DNA from: a virus
Strand: one strand, 5' to 3'
DNA: 25,950 bases
Virus record (IMG/VR): IMGVR_UViG_3300022935_000103
Coordinates: 1 to 25,950 of that record
Shown here: positions 6,873 to 16,693 of the stretch, in pieces
How positions within the stretch are numbered: position 1 is the stretch's first letter
How the letters are laid out: each line of letters begins with the position of its first letter
The notes under the pieces: generated by a model
Database searches by the model: none
Seen by the model: the letters and a program-made list of their open reading frames with translations, nothing else
Told to the model about the DNA's origin: nothing
Position numbers and translations under genes: made by a program

Positions 6873-9800
6873 TTATTTTAAGAAATAGTTCCATGCTTGC
6901 GGATATCCATTAATACCCACATTAAAGTTCATCGGTGCAGTAACATCTATTGTAACCCCTGTTGGAGTTGTGATTTCTGTTCCTATTAACTTTACTTGGC
7001 CTGCTGTAATACTATTTACATTTAGTGTTGCAGCACCGCCACCAATTTGAGATGTGATATACGTTTTTATCGCTTTCTGCGTTGGAACAACGTTGTCACT
7101 ATCTGCAGCAAACGTACCGTCTGCTGAGAATTCAGTAATTAAAGCACTTGTGCCTCCTAACTGTACTGAACCTAATTGTAACTCTTGTAGACCGCTGATG
7201 TTAAATGCATCAGCATCTAGTGTTGCAATACCTGTTGATTGCTCAACACTAAACAAATCACCAACTCTAAAGTTACCATCTTGGTCTGTTGATGTATAGA
7301 ATACTCTACCACCACCAGATTCAACAGTTTCTTTAGTTGGATCAGGATCTATTAGAGGTATCCCTGGATAATTTGTATTAGTGAAGTTTCCAGTACCAAT
7401 GTCTAAGAAGTCGTGTCCTGTTAGACGTACTTGCGAATAACGGAATCTAATATCAAAACTATCACCATGATCCGGTGCATCTGCAATTGTTATGTTTGGA
7501 CTTACTTGTAGTAGCGCACTATAAGGTCCTGATCCTCTTAGAGTTCTTACAGTTACTAATTTGAAATAAACTCCTGGAATGCTTGCAAATTCTACGTTAG
7601 AACCTGGTAGCGGAACATCATCAAGATTTTCAACTTGTATATAAGCGCCAGGTTGATATCTATCAGCATAACCGTCTCCTGTAATACTTACAGCTACAAC
7701 ACTATATGTACTTCCTCTATTAGTCCAAGTAGGCTGTGCTAATACACCGTCACCAATACGTACAGTATGCGGAACATCTATAGTATTACTAGGATCTACT
7801 ACAGTCATAGTAGGAGGTGTTACATAACCTGATCCTGGATCTGTAATTCTAATTTCAACTATACTTCCGTCTTCAACTCTTGCTCTTGCTTTTGCAAGAT
7901 TTGCATAGCCGCCCGATGGTGAAGCAGCGAACACAATTCTTGGTTCAATTGAATATGCAGTACTATCATCTAATGTTGACGATATTGCTGCGTTAGTTAA
8001 ATGATCCCATCCTTGTGAATCGTCGCTCATTTTACGTACAGTTGCAATTTTAGTACCAGAATTGTATGTATCAATATAACCGTATTGTCCAACTCCTAAG
8101 CCACTAGTAATATAAATTGCCATTCCTATAAATGCTGCACTTGTATTAGTGTCAGTATTCGAAATTGTAATCGATGTGCTATTACCTGTTTGTGCATAGT
8201 TACTTGCAGCTACATATCCAGCACCTCCAAAGTCTCCTTCGCCATCTGCGTCAACATCAGTATTTAAAAGTCTGACTTCGTAAACACCGCCGTTAACTAT
8301 ATTAGCATTATCAACTTCTGCATTAATTCCGTCTCCGGTGACATCAAATACTGTAGCATCGCCTACAACTTGTACATCAAATGTTAAGTTAGCTGCTCCG
8401 CCACCGCCAAGATCTGAATCTTGAATTGTAATAGTATCTCCTGGCGAATGTCCTGTACCTCCCTTAACAATTGTAAGGGTGTTTACAAGCCCGCCTGCTT
8501 CGATAGTAATATCAAATTCTTGTAGTGTGCCACCACCTGATGAAGTACCTACTACTCCGTTATAGCTTCCAACTGTACGCAATGCATCAGCTGCACCAAT
8601 ATTAGTTACAGTCTTAATTGCCGAAGTTGATGTTGTATAGTTAACGCCAGCATTTAAATACTCTAGTTGAAGTATTTGATCACCGTCTGTAAATACATTT
8701 TGTACAATTGCATCAGTTGAGAAGTTATCAACAACACCTGTAATCGGAGTTTCGGTTACATCTACACCTTCAGCTACAGTTCCGTGTTCACCATAAGATG
8801 AGTTACCGTTTGTAGCACGAATTTTACCACCTTCTTCTGCTAGATAACCAATATGTCCGTAATACGAGAACACTGATACAAGTTCTGTTCTTGCTAGATT
8901 AGTACACCATACACCAATACCGTCACTTAGGACTTGTGTAAAGTCGTTAGCAACAATAGAGTCGTTGCCTCCGGCGTGTAAGTCTCCGTCAATTTTACAA
9001 CCTACACATCCTGTACCAAATGTTGTTACGTTTTGTACGTACGGAGATTTATTTGTAATCCATGCACGATTGTCATTTGGTCCCCAGCCAGGATCAAGTG
9101 ATACATAAGCGCCTGCTGTTGGACGTTTGGTTCCGTAACTATTAGCTGCTCCTAATGTACCATTTAAACTAGTAACAGTACAGTTACGCAAGCCTGTTCC
9201 GTTTCTCATATAGAACATATCTTCTAGTTCTGAGCCATTGACTGCATTTACATAATATCTTGCTGCTAATTTTGCTTTATAATTACCTGTATAAATTAAA
9301 TCGTATTGTAATGCATCGATATATCTGTTAACGTCTCTTTCACATGCTGCACTATCGTAATTAGTATTTCCTGGTTGGTTATCTGCAATATATGCTGTAA
9401 TTTCTGCAACTAAAAATACTCTGTTTGCTTCAATTGCTTCAATTGCTTGTGTATAACCTGTGTCGGTATTTGGCGTATTTGTTCCTGCTAGTGTAGGCGC
9501 TGCGCCGTTTGCATTAATATCAAAATCAATTTGGTCATATATATCTTGTATGATGCCGGCTGCGGCTGTTCCAGCGGCTGCACTACCTGCAGGAGTACTA
9601 GTTACTTGTACTTCTGTATTACTTACAGATTTTGTAATTCCAATATTTTGTGTAACATCGCTAATAATTGCTTGTAGTCTTGAAATAGCATCTAAGCTAA
9701 ATGGAACATCTGTTCCTGCAACAAAACTTCCGCCTGCATTAATTCTAGTTGAACGCAATTCGTCGCCAACTACTGCTGTATTTTTTGGAACAATAATTGG

Positions 9801-11939
9801 AAGTACTTCGTCAAACGAACCAGTTTTAACAAATATTGTACTGTTAACTTGTATTTCTGCAGGAATGCCGGCTGAACTTGCTGCATCTAATGCATTAGTA
9901 ATAATAGGCACCAATAACTCTATTTGTGCTTGTGCATCTGATTCTTCTATGTAATCTGTATCTTTATATTGAGCAACTGGGGACGGCACACTATTAGTTG
10001 TTTGATAGTTAACTGCTGGATCAAAGTTACTTAATACAGCATCCATTACTTCAATCGAATATGTGATTGCTGCTGAAGTTTCACCGTCTTCATCGGCTAT
10101 TGCTGCAATAAGTGCCCCAGCATTGTCAAAATAAGTTAGAGCTGCTGCTCTTGTTTTTTCATTTCCACCGTGTGTTAAATCCCATATTAATGCATCTACA
10201 ATTTGCCCAACATCTCTATAACATGTAGCTTTGTTGTATGTAAATGCTCCTGTAAATGGTGCTAAACTGTTAGCAATTTGATAATCAACCCATTCTGTAA
10301 CCTCTGCTTGAATAAATGTTTTATTCATTTTTAAAAGATATGCTGCATTTGGTCTTAAAGCACCTTTATCAACCTGCTCTGCTGCATATCTTACAGTTTT
10401 AAATGGCTGGTCAATAGTTGTACCATATGTAGGTGACGGACTGTCAACACCTTGGTTTGTGTCAACATAGTAGATATGATTTATGCTTCCTAAGTATGTC
10501 CACTCCGGAGCATTAGCATCGGAGTTGACTTTTAATACTTGTCCAGGAGTTCCTACAGGTAACCTAGTAGGACCTGCTCCACCATAGAAAACAATATCAC
10601 CTTCGGTAGTCAATACAGAAACTTCAGGACCGCCCGACATAATATTCCAGTATAGTCCGTTTGTATCTTGATCTGGTCTATTTTGTGCAGCTATTTCGTC
10701 CGATGTATGTCCGTCAATACAAACATATGAGTTAACACCATAACTTACTACATCTCCTAATTGATATATAGTTGAGTCGGCCCAAGCCCCTTTCCAAAAG
10801 AAACCACTGTTTAACCTTTCCCAGTAAAGTGTATTTGGTGGTTGTTGTCCAAAATGTTCTTGTATACATACATATGTATAACCGTTAAGTCTAACAACAT
10901 CACCAACTTCGTAGTTTTGAGCAGAGCTGTCATCTCCCCAATCGCCTAAAAATTTAAATCCTGTATTAAATAAGTCCCATTCTACTGGACTTACATTTGG
11001 CTTCATTGCTTTATGGTTTGTTTTAGCAACATAGGTGTAACCGCCATAGCTTACTAAATCGCCTGGTTGATAAACTACATCAATATCCCACGAATCTTCA
11101 AATTCTAAACCAGGAACAAATATAGCAAATTTACTATCATCAAAAGAATTATAACCGCCACTAGTATGATAATCAGTACATATCCATAGTCCGCCGCCAT
11201 TTTTTACAACATCATTTACTTTATATCTTGTATCTCTTGCCCAGTCACCTTTGTATTCTATGCCTTTGTGTAAATATTCCCAAGCTGATTGGTTAGCTTC
11301 TAAACCTTCTGTTTCAGACACTGCAGAAGTGTGACCTGTGATACAAACATAAAGTTGTCCGCCGTAGCGAGTAACATCGTTTGGCTTATATCTTGTAGAT
11401 ATAGTCCAACTATCTTTCCAATCAAAGCTAGATGAAAATACTTCCCATTTTGCTAAATCTATTTCTAATCCGTCAGTTAAATTATTAGCACTTGTATGTC
11501 CTTCTAAACACAAATATACTACTGCACCATACTTAACAAGATCATTTACTTTATATCTTGTAGATACAGTCCAATTTGACTTATAGTCAAATCCTTCTGC
11601 AAACAAATCCCATTTCTCTTGGTCATTTTCTAAACCTGATGTTAAACTAGATGCTGATGTATGTTCTAAATTACAAATATAAAGATATCCGCCATACTTA
11701 ACAATATCGTCTACATAGTACAGTGTATCAATAGCCCAATCGCCTCTCCACTCTTGACCGTCTGACATTTTTTGCCAATTATCAGAACTTTGAGCAAATT
11801 GAGCTTGGCTTGTATGTCCTGCTATACAAATGTATGTTGTGCCGCCAGCGCGAACAATATCATCTTTATAGTAAATTGTATTGGTGAGCCAATTGCCCTT
11901 CCATACAAATCTAATTCTACCTAATTTAAATTCAGCCAT
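6873..11939 (-). CDS. Giant tail fibre with CBM-like repeats and beta-helix
   Basis: A 1688-aa fibre protein. Residues ~13-435 are eight repeats of about 55 aa with the chitin-binding/CBM5_12-like pattern W..dt.Y...DiVkygg..Y.c...Hts. Next come a linker and a beta-helix start (YYVDTNQGVD..., QPFKTVRYAAEQV, 490-523). Two helical insertions follow (~532-696 and ~736-905), sharing a C-x-R-D-V...DAL..DL...GN motif. The conserved beta-helix core then has KSPYVQNVTTFG (964-975) and SIVANDFTQVLSDGIG (994-1009). The C-terminal part holds YSQVRLTGHDFLDIGTGN (1501-1518), VFYTSTDQDGNFRVGDLF (1546-1563) and VVPTQKAIKTYI (1617-1628), typical of marine T4-like fibres. It is paralogous to the 1572-aa protein upstream. 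It probably binds host surface polysaccharide. A late promoter (11957-11965) and the ribosome-binding site GGGAG precede the ATG. Confidence 0.88.
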   Translation of the reverse strand: MAEFKLGRIRFVWKGNWLTNTIYYKDDIVRAGGTTYICIAGHTSQAQFAQSSDNWQKMSDGQEWRGDWAIDTLYYVDDIVKYGGYLYICNLEHTSASSLTSGLENDQEKWDLFAEGFDYKSNWTVSTRYKVNDLVKYGAVVYLCLEGHTSANNLTDGLEIDLAKWEVFSSSFDWKDSWTISTRYKPNDVTRYGGQLYVCITGHTSAVSETEGLEANQSAWEYLHKGIEYKGDWARDTRYKVNDVVKNGGGLWICTDYHTSGGYNSFDDSKFAIFVPGLEFEDSWDIDVVYQPGDLVSYGGYTYVAKTNHKAMKPNVSPVEWDLFNTGFKFLGDWGDDSSAQNYEVGDVVRLNGYTYVCIQEHFGQQPPNTLYWERLNSGFFWKGAWADSTIYQLGDVVSYGVNSYVCIDGHTSDEIAAQNRPDQDTNGLYWNIMSGGPEVSVLTTEGDIVFYGGAGPTRLPVGTPGQVLKVNSDANAPEWTYLGSINHIYYVDTNQGVDSPSPTYGTTIDQPFKTVRYAAEQVDKGALRPNAAYLLKMNKTFIQAEVTEWVDYQIANSLAPFTGAFTYNKATCYRDVGQIVDALIWDLTHGGNEKTRAAALTYFDNAGALIAAIADEDGETSAAITYSIEVMDAVLSNFDPAVNYQTTNSVPSPVAQYKDTDYIEESDAQAQIELLVPIITNALDAASSAGIPAEIQVNSTIFVKTGSFDEVLPIIVPKNTAVVGDELRSTRINAGGSFVAGTDVPFSLDAISRLQAIISDVTQNIGITKSVSNTEVQVTSTPAGSAAAGTAAAGIIQDIYDQIDFDINANGAAPTLAGTNTPNTDTGYTQAIEAIEANRVFLVAEITAYIADNQPGNTNYDSAACERDVNRYIDALQYDLIYTGNYKAKLAARYYVNAVNGSELEDMFYMRNGTGLRNCTVTSLNGTLGAANSYGTKRPTAGAYVSLDPGWGPNDNRAWITNKSPYVQNVTTFGTGCVGCKIDGDLHAGGNDSIVANDFTQVLSDGIGVWCTNLARTELVSVFSYYGHIGYLAEEGGKIRATNGNSSYGEHGTVAEGVDVTETPITGVVDNFSTDAIVQNVFTDGDQILQLEYLNAGVNYTTSTSAIKTVTNIGAADALRTVGSYNGVVGTSSGGGTLQEFDITIEAGGLVNTLTIVKGGTGHSPGDTITIQDSDLGGGGAANLTFDVQVVGDATVFDVTGDGINAEVDNANIVNGGVYEVRLLNTDVDADGEGDFGGAGYVAASNYAQTGNSTSITISNTDTNTSAAFIGMAIYITSGLGVGQYGYIDTYNSGTKIATVRKMSDDSQGWDHLTNAAISSTLDDSTAYSIEPRIVFAASPSGGYANLAKARARVEDGSIVEIRITDPGSGYVTPPTMTVVDPSNTIDVPHTVRIGDGVLAQPTWTNRGSTYSVVAVSITGDGYADRYQPGAYIQVENLDDVPLPGSNVEFASIPGVYFKLVTVRTLRGSGPYSALLQVSPNITIADAPDHGDSFDIRFRYSQVRLTGHDFLDIGTGNFTNTNYPGIPLIDPDPTKETVESGGGRVFYTSTDQDGNFRVGDLFSVEQSTGIATLDADAFNISGLQELQLGSVQLGGTSALITEFSADGTFAADSDNVVPTQKAIKTYITSQIGGGAATLNVNSITAGQVKLIGTEITTPTGVTIDVTAPMNFNVGINGYPQAWNYFLK
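7258..7310. repeat. 53-nt block identical to 12368-12420
   Basis: This stretch in the 1688-aa gene is identical base for base to 12368-12420 in the 1572-aa gene. It encodes the VFYTSTDQDGNFRVG region. Flanking sequence of the same paralogous module differs at many synonymous sites. Confidence 0.9.
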
Positions 11940-11956
11940 TTGGCACTCCCTTTAGT

Positions 11957-11965
11957 GTATTTATC
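11957..11965 (-). promoter_or_regulatory. T4-like late promoter (GATAAATAC)
   Basis: GATAAATAC on the - strand in the 31-nt gap before the 1688-aa fibre gene, 18 nt upstream of its ATG. It is the same nine bases as at 20250-20258 and 25670-25678. Confidence 0.72.
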
Positions 11966-11970
11966 ACCCG

Positions 11971-14900
11971 TTAAATATTTCCATGTAATGTAAACATTGC
12001 ATTGGCTAACATAGATCCTGCAACCCCTGTTCTAAAGTTTACAGTTCGATTTACATTAATTGTGCTGCCGCCGCCGGTGCCAATAGTACTGCCTGTAACA
12101 ACAATTTCACCTGCTATTAATGTATTTGTAGACACATTAGATGTTCCGCCGCCAAGTCTACTTTCAATATATGTTTTAATTGCTCTCTGTGTAGGAACAA
12201 TATTATTACTGTTAGCAATAAATGATCCATCTTTAGAAAATTCTCTAATAACAACTTCTGATCCGCCAACAACAATTCCGCCTAATCTTAATTCAGTTAA
12301 TCCTTCTAATTCAAAATAACTTGCATTGATACTAACAACACCAGTTCTTTGTTGTACTTCAAACAGCTCACCAACTCTAAAGTTACCATCTTGGTCTGTT
12401 GATGTATAGAATACTCTACCGCCACCAAACTGTACAACTTCATTGTAAGGTTTTGGTTCGTTAACACCTTCATATCCAAACACATACAATCCTGGATAAT
12501 TAGTATCTGAACTGTTACCAGTACCAATATCTAAGAAGTCATGACCTGTTAGACGTACTTGTGAATAGCGTTGACGTATAATAATATCAGTACCGTGTAC
12601 TGGAGATTCATCTCTATCAAGACTTGGTGTTATAGTAAATGTTGTTTCATAGTTTCCTGCAGAACCTGTAGGAGTACCAATCTGAACAATACTATAAGTA
12701 ACTTCGTCAATTCCGTCAATGATTAAGTTGTCTCCAGGTCCTGGGATTCTATCTAGTCCAGATACCTTTAGTTTATCGCTAATTTGGAAAATATCAGCAA
12801 ACCCGTCACCTGTAATAGCAATAGTTGCTGTTGCATATTCACTTCCTCTATTTGTATAAATAGGTTGTGGTAATACTCCATTGTTAATTCTTGGTTCAAA
12901 AGTAACATCAATAGTATTGTTAGGGTCAACTAACACTATGCCCATTTCATCTGATGCATATCCACTACCTGGGTTATAAATATGGAATTCTTTAATTCTA
13001 CTAGAATCAACAACTGAACGTATTGTAGGTCTTGAACCTGATTCTAGTACATCAACATTTGATTGTCCTGTTTGGGCTGCAAGGAAAACAGGACCTTTGT
13101 TTGACTCGCCTGCTGCTAATACTGCATATGCTCCTGTTCTACTCATTGCTTTTATACTACTATCTTCAAATTCTGTTGTCCAAACATATCCGTCTTGCGA
13201 AGTAGAAACTAGATTAGTAGTAGAATTCATTGCTACAAATAATCCTTGACTATATGCTAATTTGTTCCATGTTCCGTTTGTGTTAATATCAACTGAGCTG
13301 TTATACCATGTTGTACCGTCAAAACTGTATATTCTTAAATCTGAACCAGTTTGTTGTGCAACAAATCTTCCATTTCCGTATTCAATTTGATTCCAGTTAC
13401 CATTTGGAACTGTAATATTACTCCAGGATGTTCCGTCTGTTGATGTTGCAAAAGTTACACCATATTTTACTGCAATAAATAATCCTCTTCCGTTAGTAAC
13501 ATCTAAAAATCCTGAACTTGGAAGATTTCCACCTTGTGTCCAAGTATTGCCACTGTCATCGGAATATGCTGTATAGTTTGTACCTCCTGTGCCATTTGAT
13601 ACTAGTACTACTCTGCTAGATGTTTTATCGTATGCACCAGAAACCCATTGACTTGACGCAAATAAAAGTTCATTAACCCATGTATTACCATCTGATGTTC
13701 TTGCAATAGAATTAGTTGTACTAGTAGTTTGTAAAAACAATGCTGTTCCTCCAGCACTAATTCCTTTAGTCCAAGTTCCAGCTGGGATAGTTCTATTACT
13801 CCATGTTACACCATCATCTGTTGATAATGATCCTTGAGTTCCTCCAGATTGTGCAGCAACCCAAGAATTTCCGCCAAGCCATGCAAATGCTCCAAACGAA
13901 TTATTAGTGTCTCTATTAGTAACTACAAACGGCGCTTCATCAATTGAAACTCTAGGCTCAATTGAATATCGTGTTGTAGCATTAAGTTGTGATGCAATAG
14001 GATAACCTGGATATAAATGTTCCCATCCATTTTTTAAATCACTTTCTCTAGATACAATAAGTTTTTTGCTTAATGAATTATATCCAGTAATTATTCCATA
14101 TTGTCCTACTCCTGCACCTTGTGTAATTACAATCCTCATTCCTTCAAGTGTTGCAATAGTATTAACATCGGCATTTGATAATGTAATACTAAATTCGTCA
14201 CCACCTTGTGCATAGTTAACAACCTGTCCATAATTAATACCGCCAGCAGTACTAGAATCACCAGGATCTGTTATTCTTAATTCAGAAATAGCACCTTTTC
14301 TATATTCTTCAAAAGTTGCAGTAGCATTTGCTCCCGGTCCACTTATTGTTGCTGATGCTGACGTATATTCTTGTCCAGAATGTGTAAATCCTGCTACAAG
14401 AACTTTATCTGTATTTGTTAAAACACTAGCAACTGTTGCTTCGTTTGATCTGTTGTCTACTGTAGCAGTAATAGGAACTTCTGTAGCGTCAAATCCTTCA
14501 GCAACTGAACCATATGTTCCATAGGAGTTGTTACCATTTGTACCACGAAGTTTTCCGCCATCTGACGAAAGATATCCTATATGGCAGTAGTATGTGAATA
14601 CTGAAACAAGTTCTGATAAACCATTATTAGAAGCCCAATAACCAATACCGTCTGATATAATTTGTGTAAAGTCGTTAGCAACAATAGATTTGTTTCCACC
14701 ATTATGCAAGGAGCCATCAATTCTCATTCCTACACAAGCATTTCCAAATGTTGTTACGTTTTGTACATAAGGTGATTTATTTGTAATCCAAACTGATGTA
14801 TCATCTGGACCAGTACCTGGATCTAAACTAGCAAATGCTCCAGCAGTAACACGTCTTGTTAAGTATTGATTTGGAGCTGTTAATTCTCCAGATAAACCTT

Positions 14901-16689
14901 GTAGCGTCATATTCCTTAAACCTGATGCATTTCTTAAATAAAACATATTACTAGTTTCACTACCAATCATAGGCTGAACTATTGTACTTCTTAATTCGTC
15001 TCCAACAACTGCAACACTTGCAGGAATAGAGATTGGTAACTCTTCTTCGTAAATTCCTGTTTTTACAAAGATTGTTGCAGGTGCTCTATTTGCTTCATCA
15101 GCTAAAATATAATCACATGCGTATTTTATTGATTTAAATGAAGATGTCTGCGTCAAGCCTCTTTCTGGTGAATCAACACCGTCAGTTGATACAAAATAAA
15201 CTTTCTGGGTAAAATCTTGTTTTGCCCAATCAATTGCACTAGAAGGTGTAACTTTTAATACGTCTCCTGCAATGCCAATATTTAAATTTGCTTCGTCGGT
15301 TCCGTCGTGTACTCTAAGGTCTCCTCGTTGTTCTAAAACGTTTCCAGAATTACCTTGGATTAAAATTTCCCAATATGAGCCAGCGCCTGCGACATCTACT
15401 TCAGGATCTTGTCCGGTGTGCTGTGCTATTGATCTATATGCTGTTCCTTTAAATAATACAATATCTCTCAAATAATACAGTGTTGTAGAATTCCAATCTC
15501 CGACATTTTGATCACCTTGAATAAGTATTTGCCATCCTGCTGATGTATTTGGATATTCTCCCGCTGCATGATCAGTTCTTGCAACATATAAATTACCATT
15601 ATTTCTTACAACATCACCAGTTTTATATGTAGCAGTAGTTGTCCATTCGCCTTGAATTTTATAAGAAGTTAAAACTACTTCCCAATCACCTGTGTTTTGT
15701 GCCAAGCCGTTTGCTGACGGAATACTATTAATGTTATTAGTAAGAGATACATAAATGTAGCCGCCGTATTCAACAATATCACCTACACTATAATGAATAT
15801 TATTAATCCAAACATTTTCAAAACCTAAACCAGGTATCCATAAGTTCCAGTTTGAATCGTCGGTGGATAACGAGGTAGTACTAGTATGTGTTACATTACA
15901 TTTCCATAATGAGTTTCCGTATTTTACAATATCATTAATATAATAAATTGTTTCCGCTTGCCAATCAGAACGGTATTCTAAATCTTTTAAAACAATTTCC
16001 CAATTTGAAGAATTGTCTTCAAGTAGTAAATTGCTAGTATGTTCTTGTGTGCAGCGATAAACATTACCGCTATATTTTACAATGTCGTTAACAATGTATC
16101 TAGTATCTTCTGCATGATCAGATTTCCAATAATCCGAAATTGTAACAATTTTCCATTTAGCTTGATCAACTTCTAGACCTATTATTGTATCTGCCGATGA
16201 TTGGTGCTTTTCTATACACTCGTAGACGTTTCCATTGTATCTAACAATATCTCCTAAATCATAATATTGTAGGGGAGCCCATGTGCTTAACCAGTTACTA
16301 GTAGTTGCATAAATATTCCACTCGTCGATATTTGCAGGAAGCCCTAATTGACTAGCTGGATTTGAAGTGTGTGGCAATGTACACTTATAAACATAGCCGT
16401 CATATTTTACTAAATCAAAAGTATCATAGTATGTATTAGGTGCCCAGTCGCCCTTCCAAACTACACCATGTGTCTGCATTTCCCATTTTGGTTGAGCTGC
16501 TTGTAAGTCAGAATAGAAACCTGAATCTACAACAGCAGCATCATATTCAACATTAGATGTGTGTCCAGCTATACAAACATAAGTTGATCCACCATAGTAA
16601 ACTATGTCATCTCTAATGTAAACCTTTTCGCCTTCCCAAGGTCCTAACCATCTAAACTTTAATCGTTCAATTTTAAAAGTATCTGCCAT
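11971..16689 (-). CDS. Giant tail fibre with CBM-like repeats and Asp-box propeller
   Basis: A 1572-aa paralogue of the 1688-aa fibre. Residues ~14-445 form eight CBM5_12-like repeats (W..dt.Y...DiV.y.g..Y.c...Hts). The beta-helix body follows: FVKTGIYEEELPISIP (541-556), VGDELRST (562-569), KSPYVQNVTTFG (638-649) and SIVANDFTQIISDGIG (668-683). Unlike its paralogue, it lacks the helical insertions. Instead it carries about 290 residues (~921-1212) with at least six Asp-box-like motifs (STDDGVTW, RTSDGNTW, SDDSGNTW, STDGTSW, SFDGTTW, STSQDGYVW). These suggest a sialidase/BNR-type beta-propeller. The C-terminal part again has YSQVRLTGHDFLDIGTGN (1375-1392), VFYTSTDQDGNFRVGELF (1426-1443) and VPTQRAIKTYI (1498-1508). 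It starts 4 nt after the previous stop, with the SD inside TTAGGATAA. Likely role: host-surface recognition; sialidase catalytic residues are not evident. Confidence 0.88.
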   Translation of the reverse strand: MADTFKIERLKFRWLGPWEGEKVYIRDDIVYYGGSTYVCIAGHTSNVEYDAAVVDSGFYSDLQAAQPKWEMQTHGVVWKGDWAPNTYYDTFDLVKYDGYVYKCTLPHTSNPASQLGLPANIDEWNIYATTSNWLSTWAPLQYYDLGDIVRYNGNVYECIEKHQSSADTIIGLEVDQAKWKIVTISDYWKSDHAEDTRYIVNDIVKYSGNVYRCTQEHTSNLLLEDNSSNWEIVLKDLEYRSDWQAETIYYINDIVKYGNSLWKCNVTHTSTTSLSTDDSNWNLWIPGLGFENVWINNIHYSVGDIVEYGGYIYVSLTNNINSIPSANGLAQNTGDWEVVLTSYKIQGEWTTTATYKTGDVVRNNGNLYVARTDHAAGEYPNTSAGWQILIQGDQNVGDWNSTTLYYLRDIVLFKGTAYRSIAQHTGQDPEVDVAGAGSYWEILIQGNSGNVLEQRGDLRVHDGTDEANLNIGIAGDVLKVTPSSAIDWAKQDFTQKVYFVSTDGVDSPERGLTQTSSFKSIKYACDYILADEANRAPATIFVKTGIYEEELPISIPASVAVVGDELRSTIVQPMIGSETSNMFYLRNASGLRNMTLQGLSGELTAPNQYLTRRVTAGAFASLDPGTGPDDTSVWITNKSPYVQNVTTFGNACVGMRIDGSLHNGGNKSIVANDFTQIISDGIGYWASNNGLSELVSVFTYYCHIGYLSSDGGKLRGTNGNNSYGTYGSVAEGFDATEVPITATVDNRSNEATVASVLTNTDKVLVAGFTHSGQEYTSASATISGPGANATATFEEYRKGAISELRITDPGDSSTAGGINYGQVVNYAQGGDEFSITLSNADVNTIATLEGMRIVITQGAGVGQYGIITGYNSLSKKLIVSRESDLKNGWEHLYPGYPIASQLNATTRYSIEPRVSIDEAPFVVTNRDTNNSFGAFAWLGGNSWVAAQSGGTQGSLSTDDGVTWSNRTIPAGTWTKGISAGGTALFLQTTSTTNSIARTSDGNTWVNELLFASSQWVSGAYDKTSSRVVLVSNGTGGTNYTAYSDDSGNTWTQGGNLPSSGFLDVTNGRGLFIAVKYGVTFATSTDGTSWSNITVPNGNWNQIEYGNGRFVAQQTGSDLRIYSFDGTTWYNSSVDINTNGTWNKLAYSQGLFVAMNSTTNLVSTSQDGYVWTTEFEDSSIKAMSRTGAYAVLAAGESNKGPVFLAAQTGQSNVDVLESGSRPTIRSVVDSSRIKEFHIYNPGSGYASDEMGIVLVDPNNTIDVTFEPRINNGVLPQPIYTNRGSEYATATIAITGDGFADIFQISDKLKVSGLDRIPGPGDNLIIDGIDEVTYSIVQIGTPTGSAGNYETTFTITPSLDRDESPVHGTDIIIRQRYSQVRLTGHDFLDIGTGNSSDTNYPGLYVFGYEGVNEPKPYNEVVQFGGGRVFYTSTDQDGNFRVGELFEVQQRTGVVSINASYFELEGLTELRLGGIVVGGSEVVIREFSKDGSFIANSNNIVPTQRAIKTYIESRLGGGTSNVSTNTLIAGEIVVTGSTIGTGGGSTINVNRTVNFRTGVAGSMLANAMFTLHGNI
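12368..12420. repeat. 53-nt block identical to 7258-7310
   Basis: Second copy of the identical block, in the 1572-aa gene, at the equivalent position of the shared FYTSTDQDGNFRVG module. Confidence 0.9.
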
Positions 16690-16693
16690 TTTT

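Noticed and set aside
9460-9954. Open frame of 164 codons on the + strand inside the 1688-aa gene
   Set aside because: It is antisense to a well-supported fibre gene and has no ribosome-binding site or recognisable protein; its length follows from codon bias of the fibre.
11971-16689. Active sialidase in the 1572-aa fibre
   Set aside because: Asp-boxes indicate a fold, not activity. No clear arginine triad or catalytic Tyr/Glu arrangement is seen.
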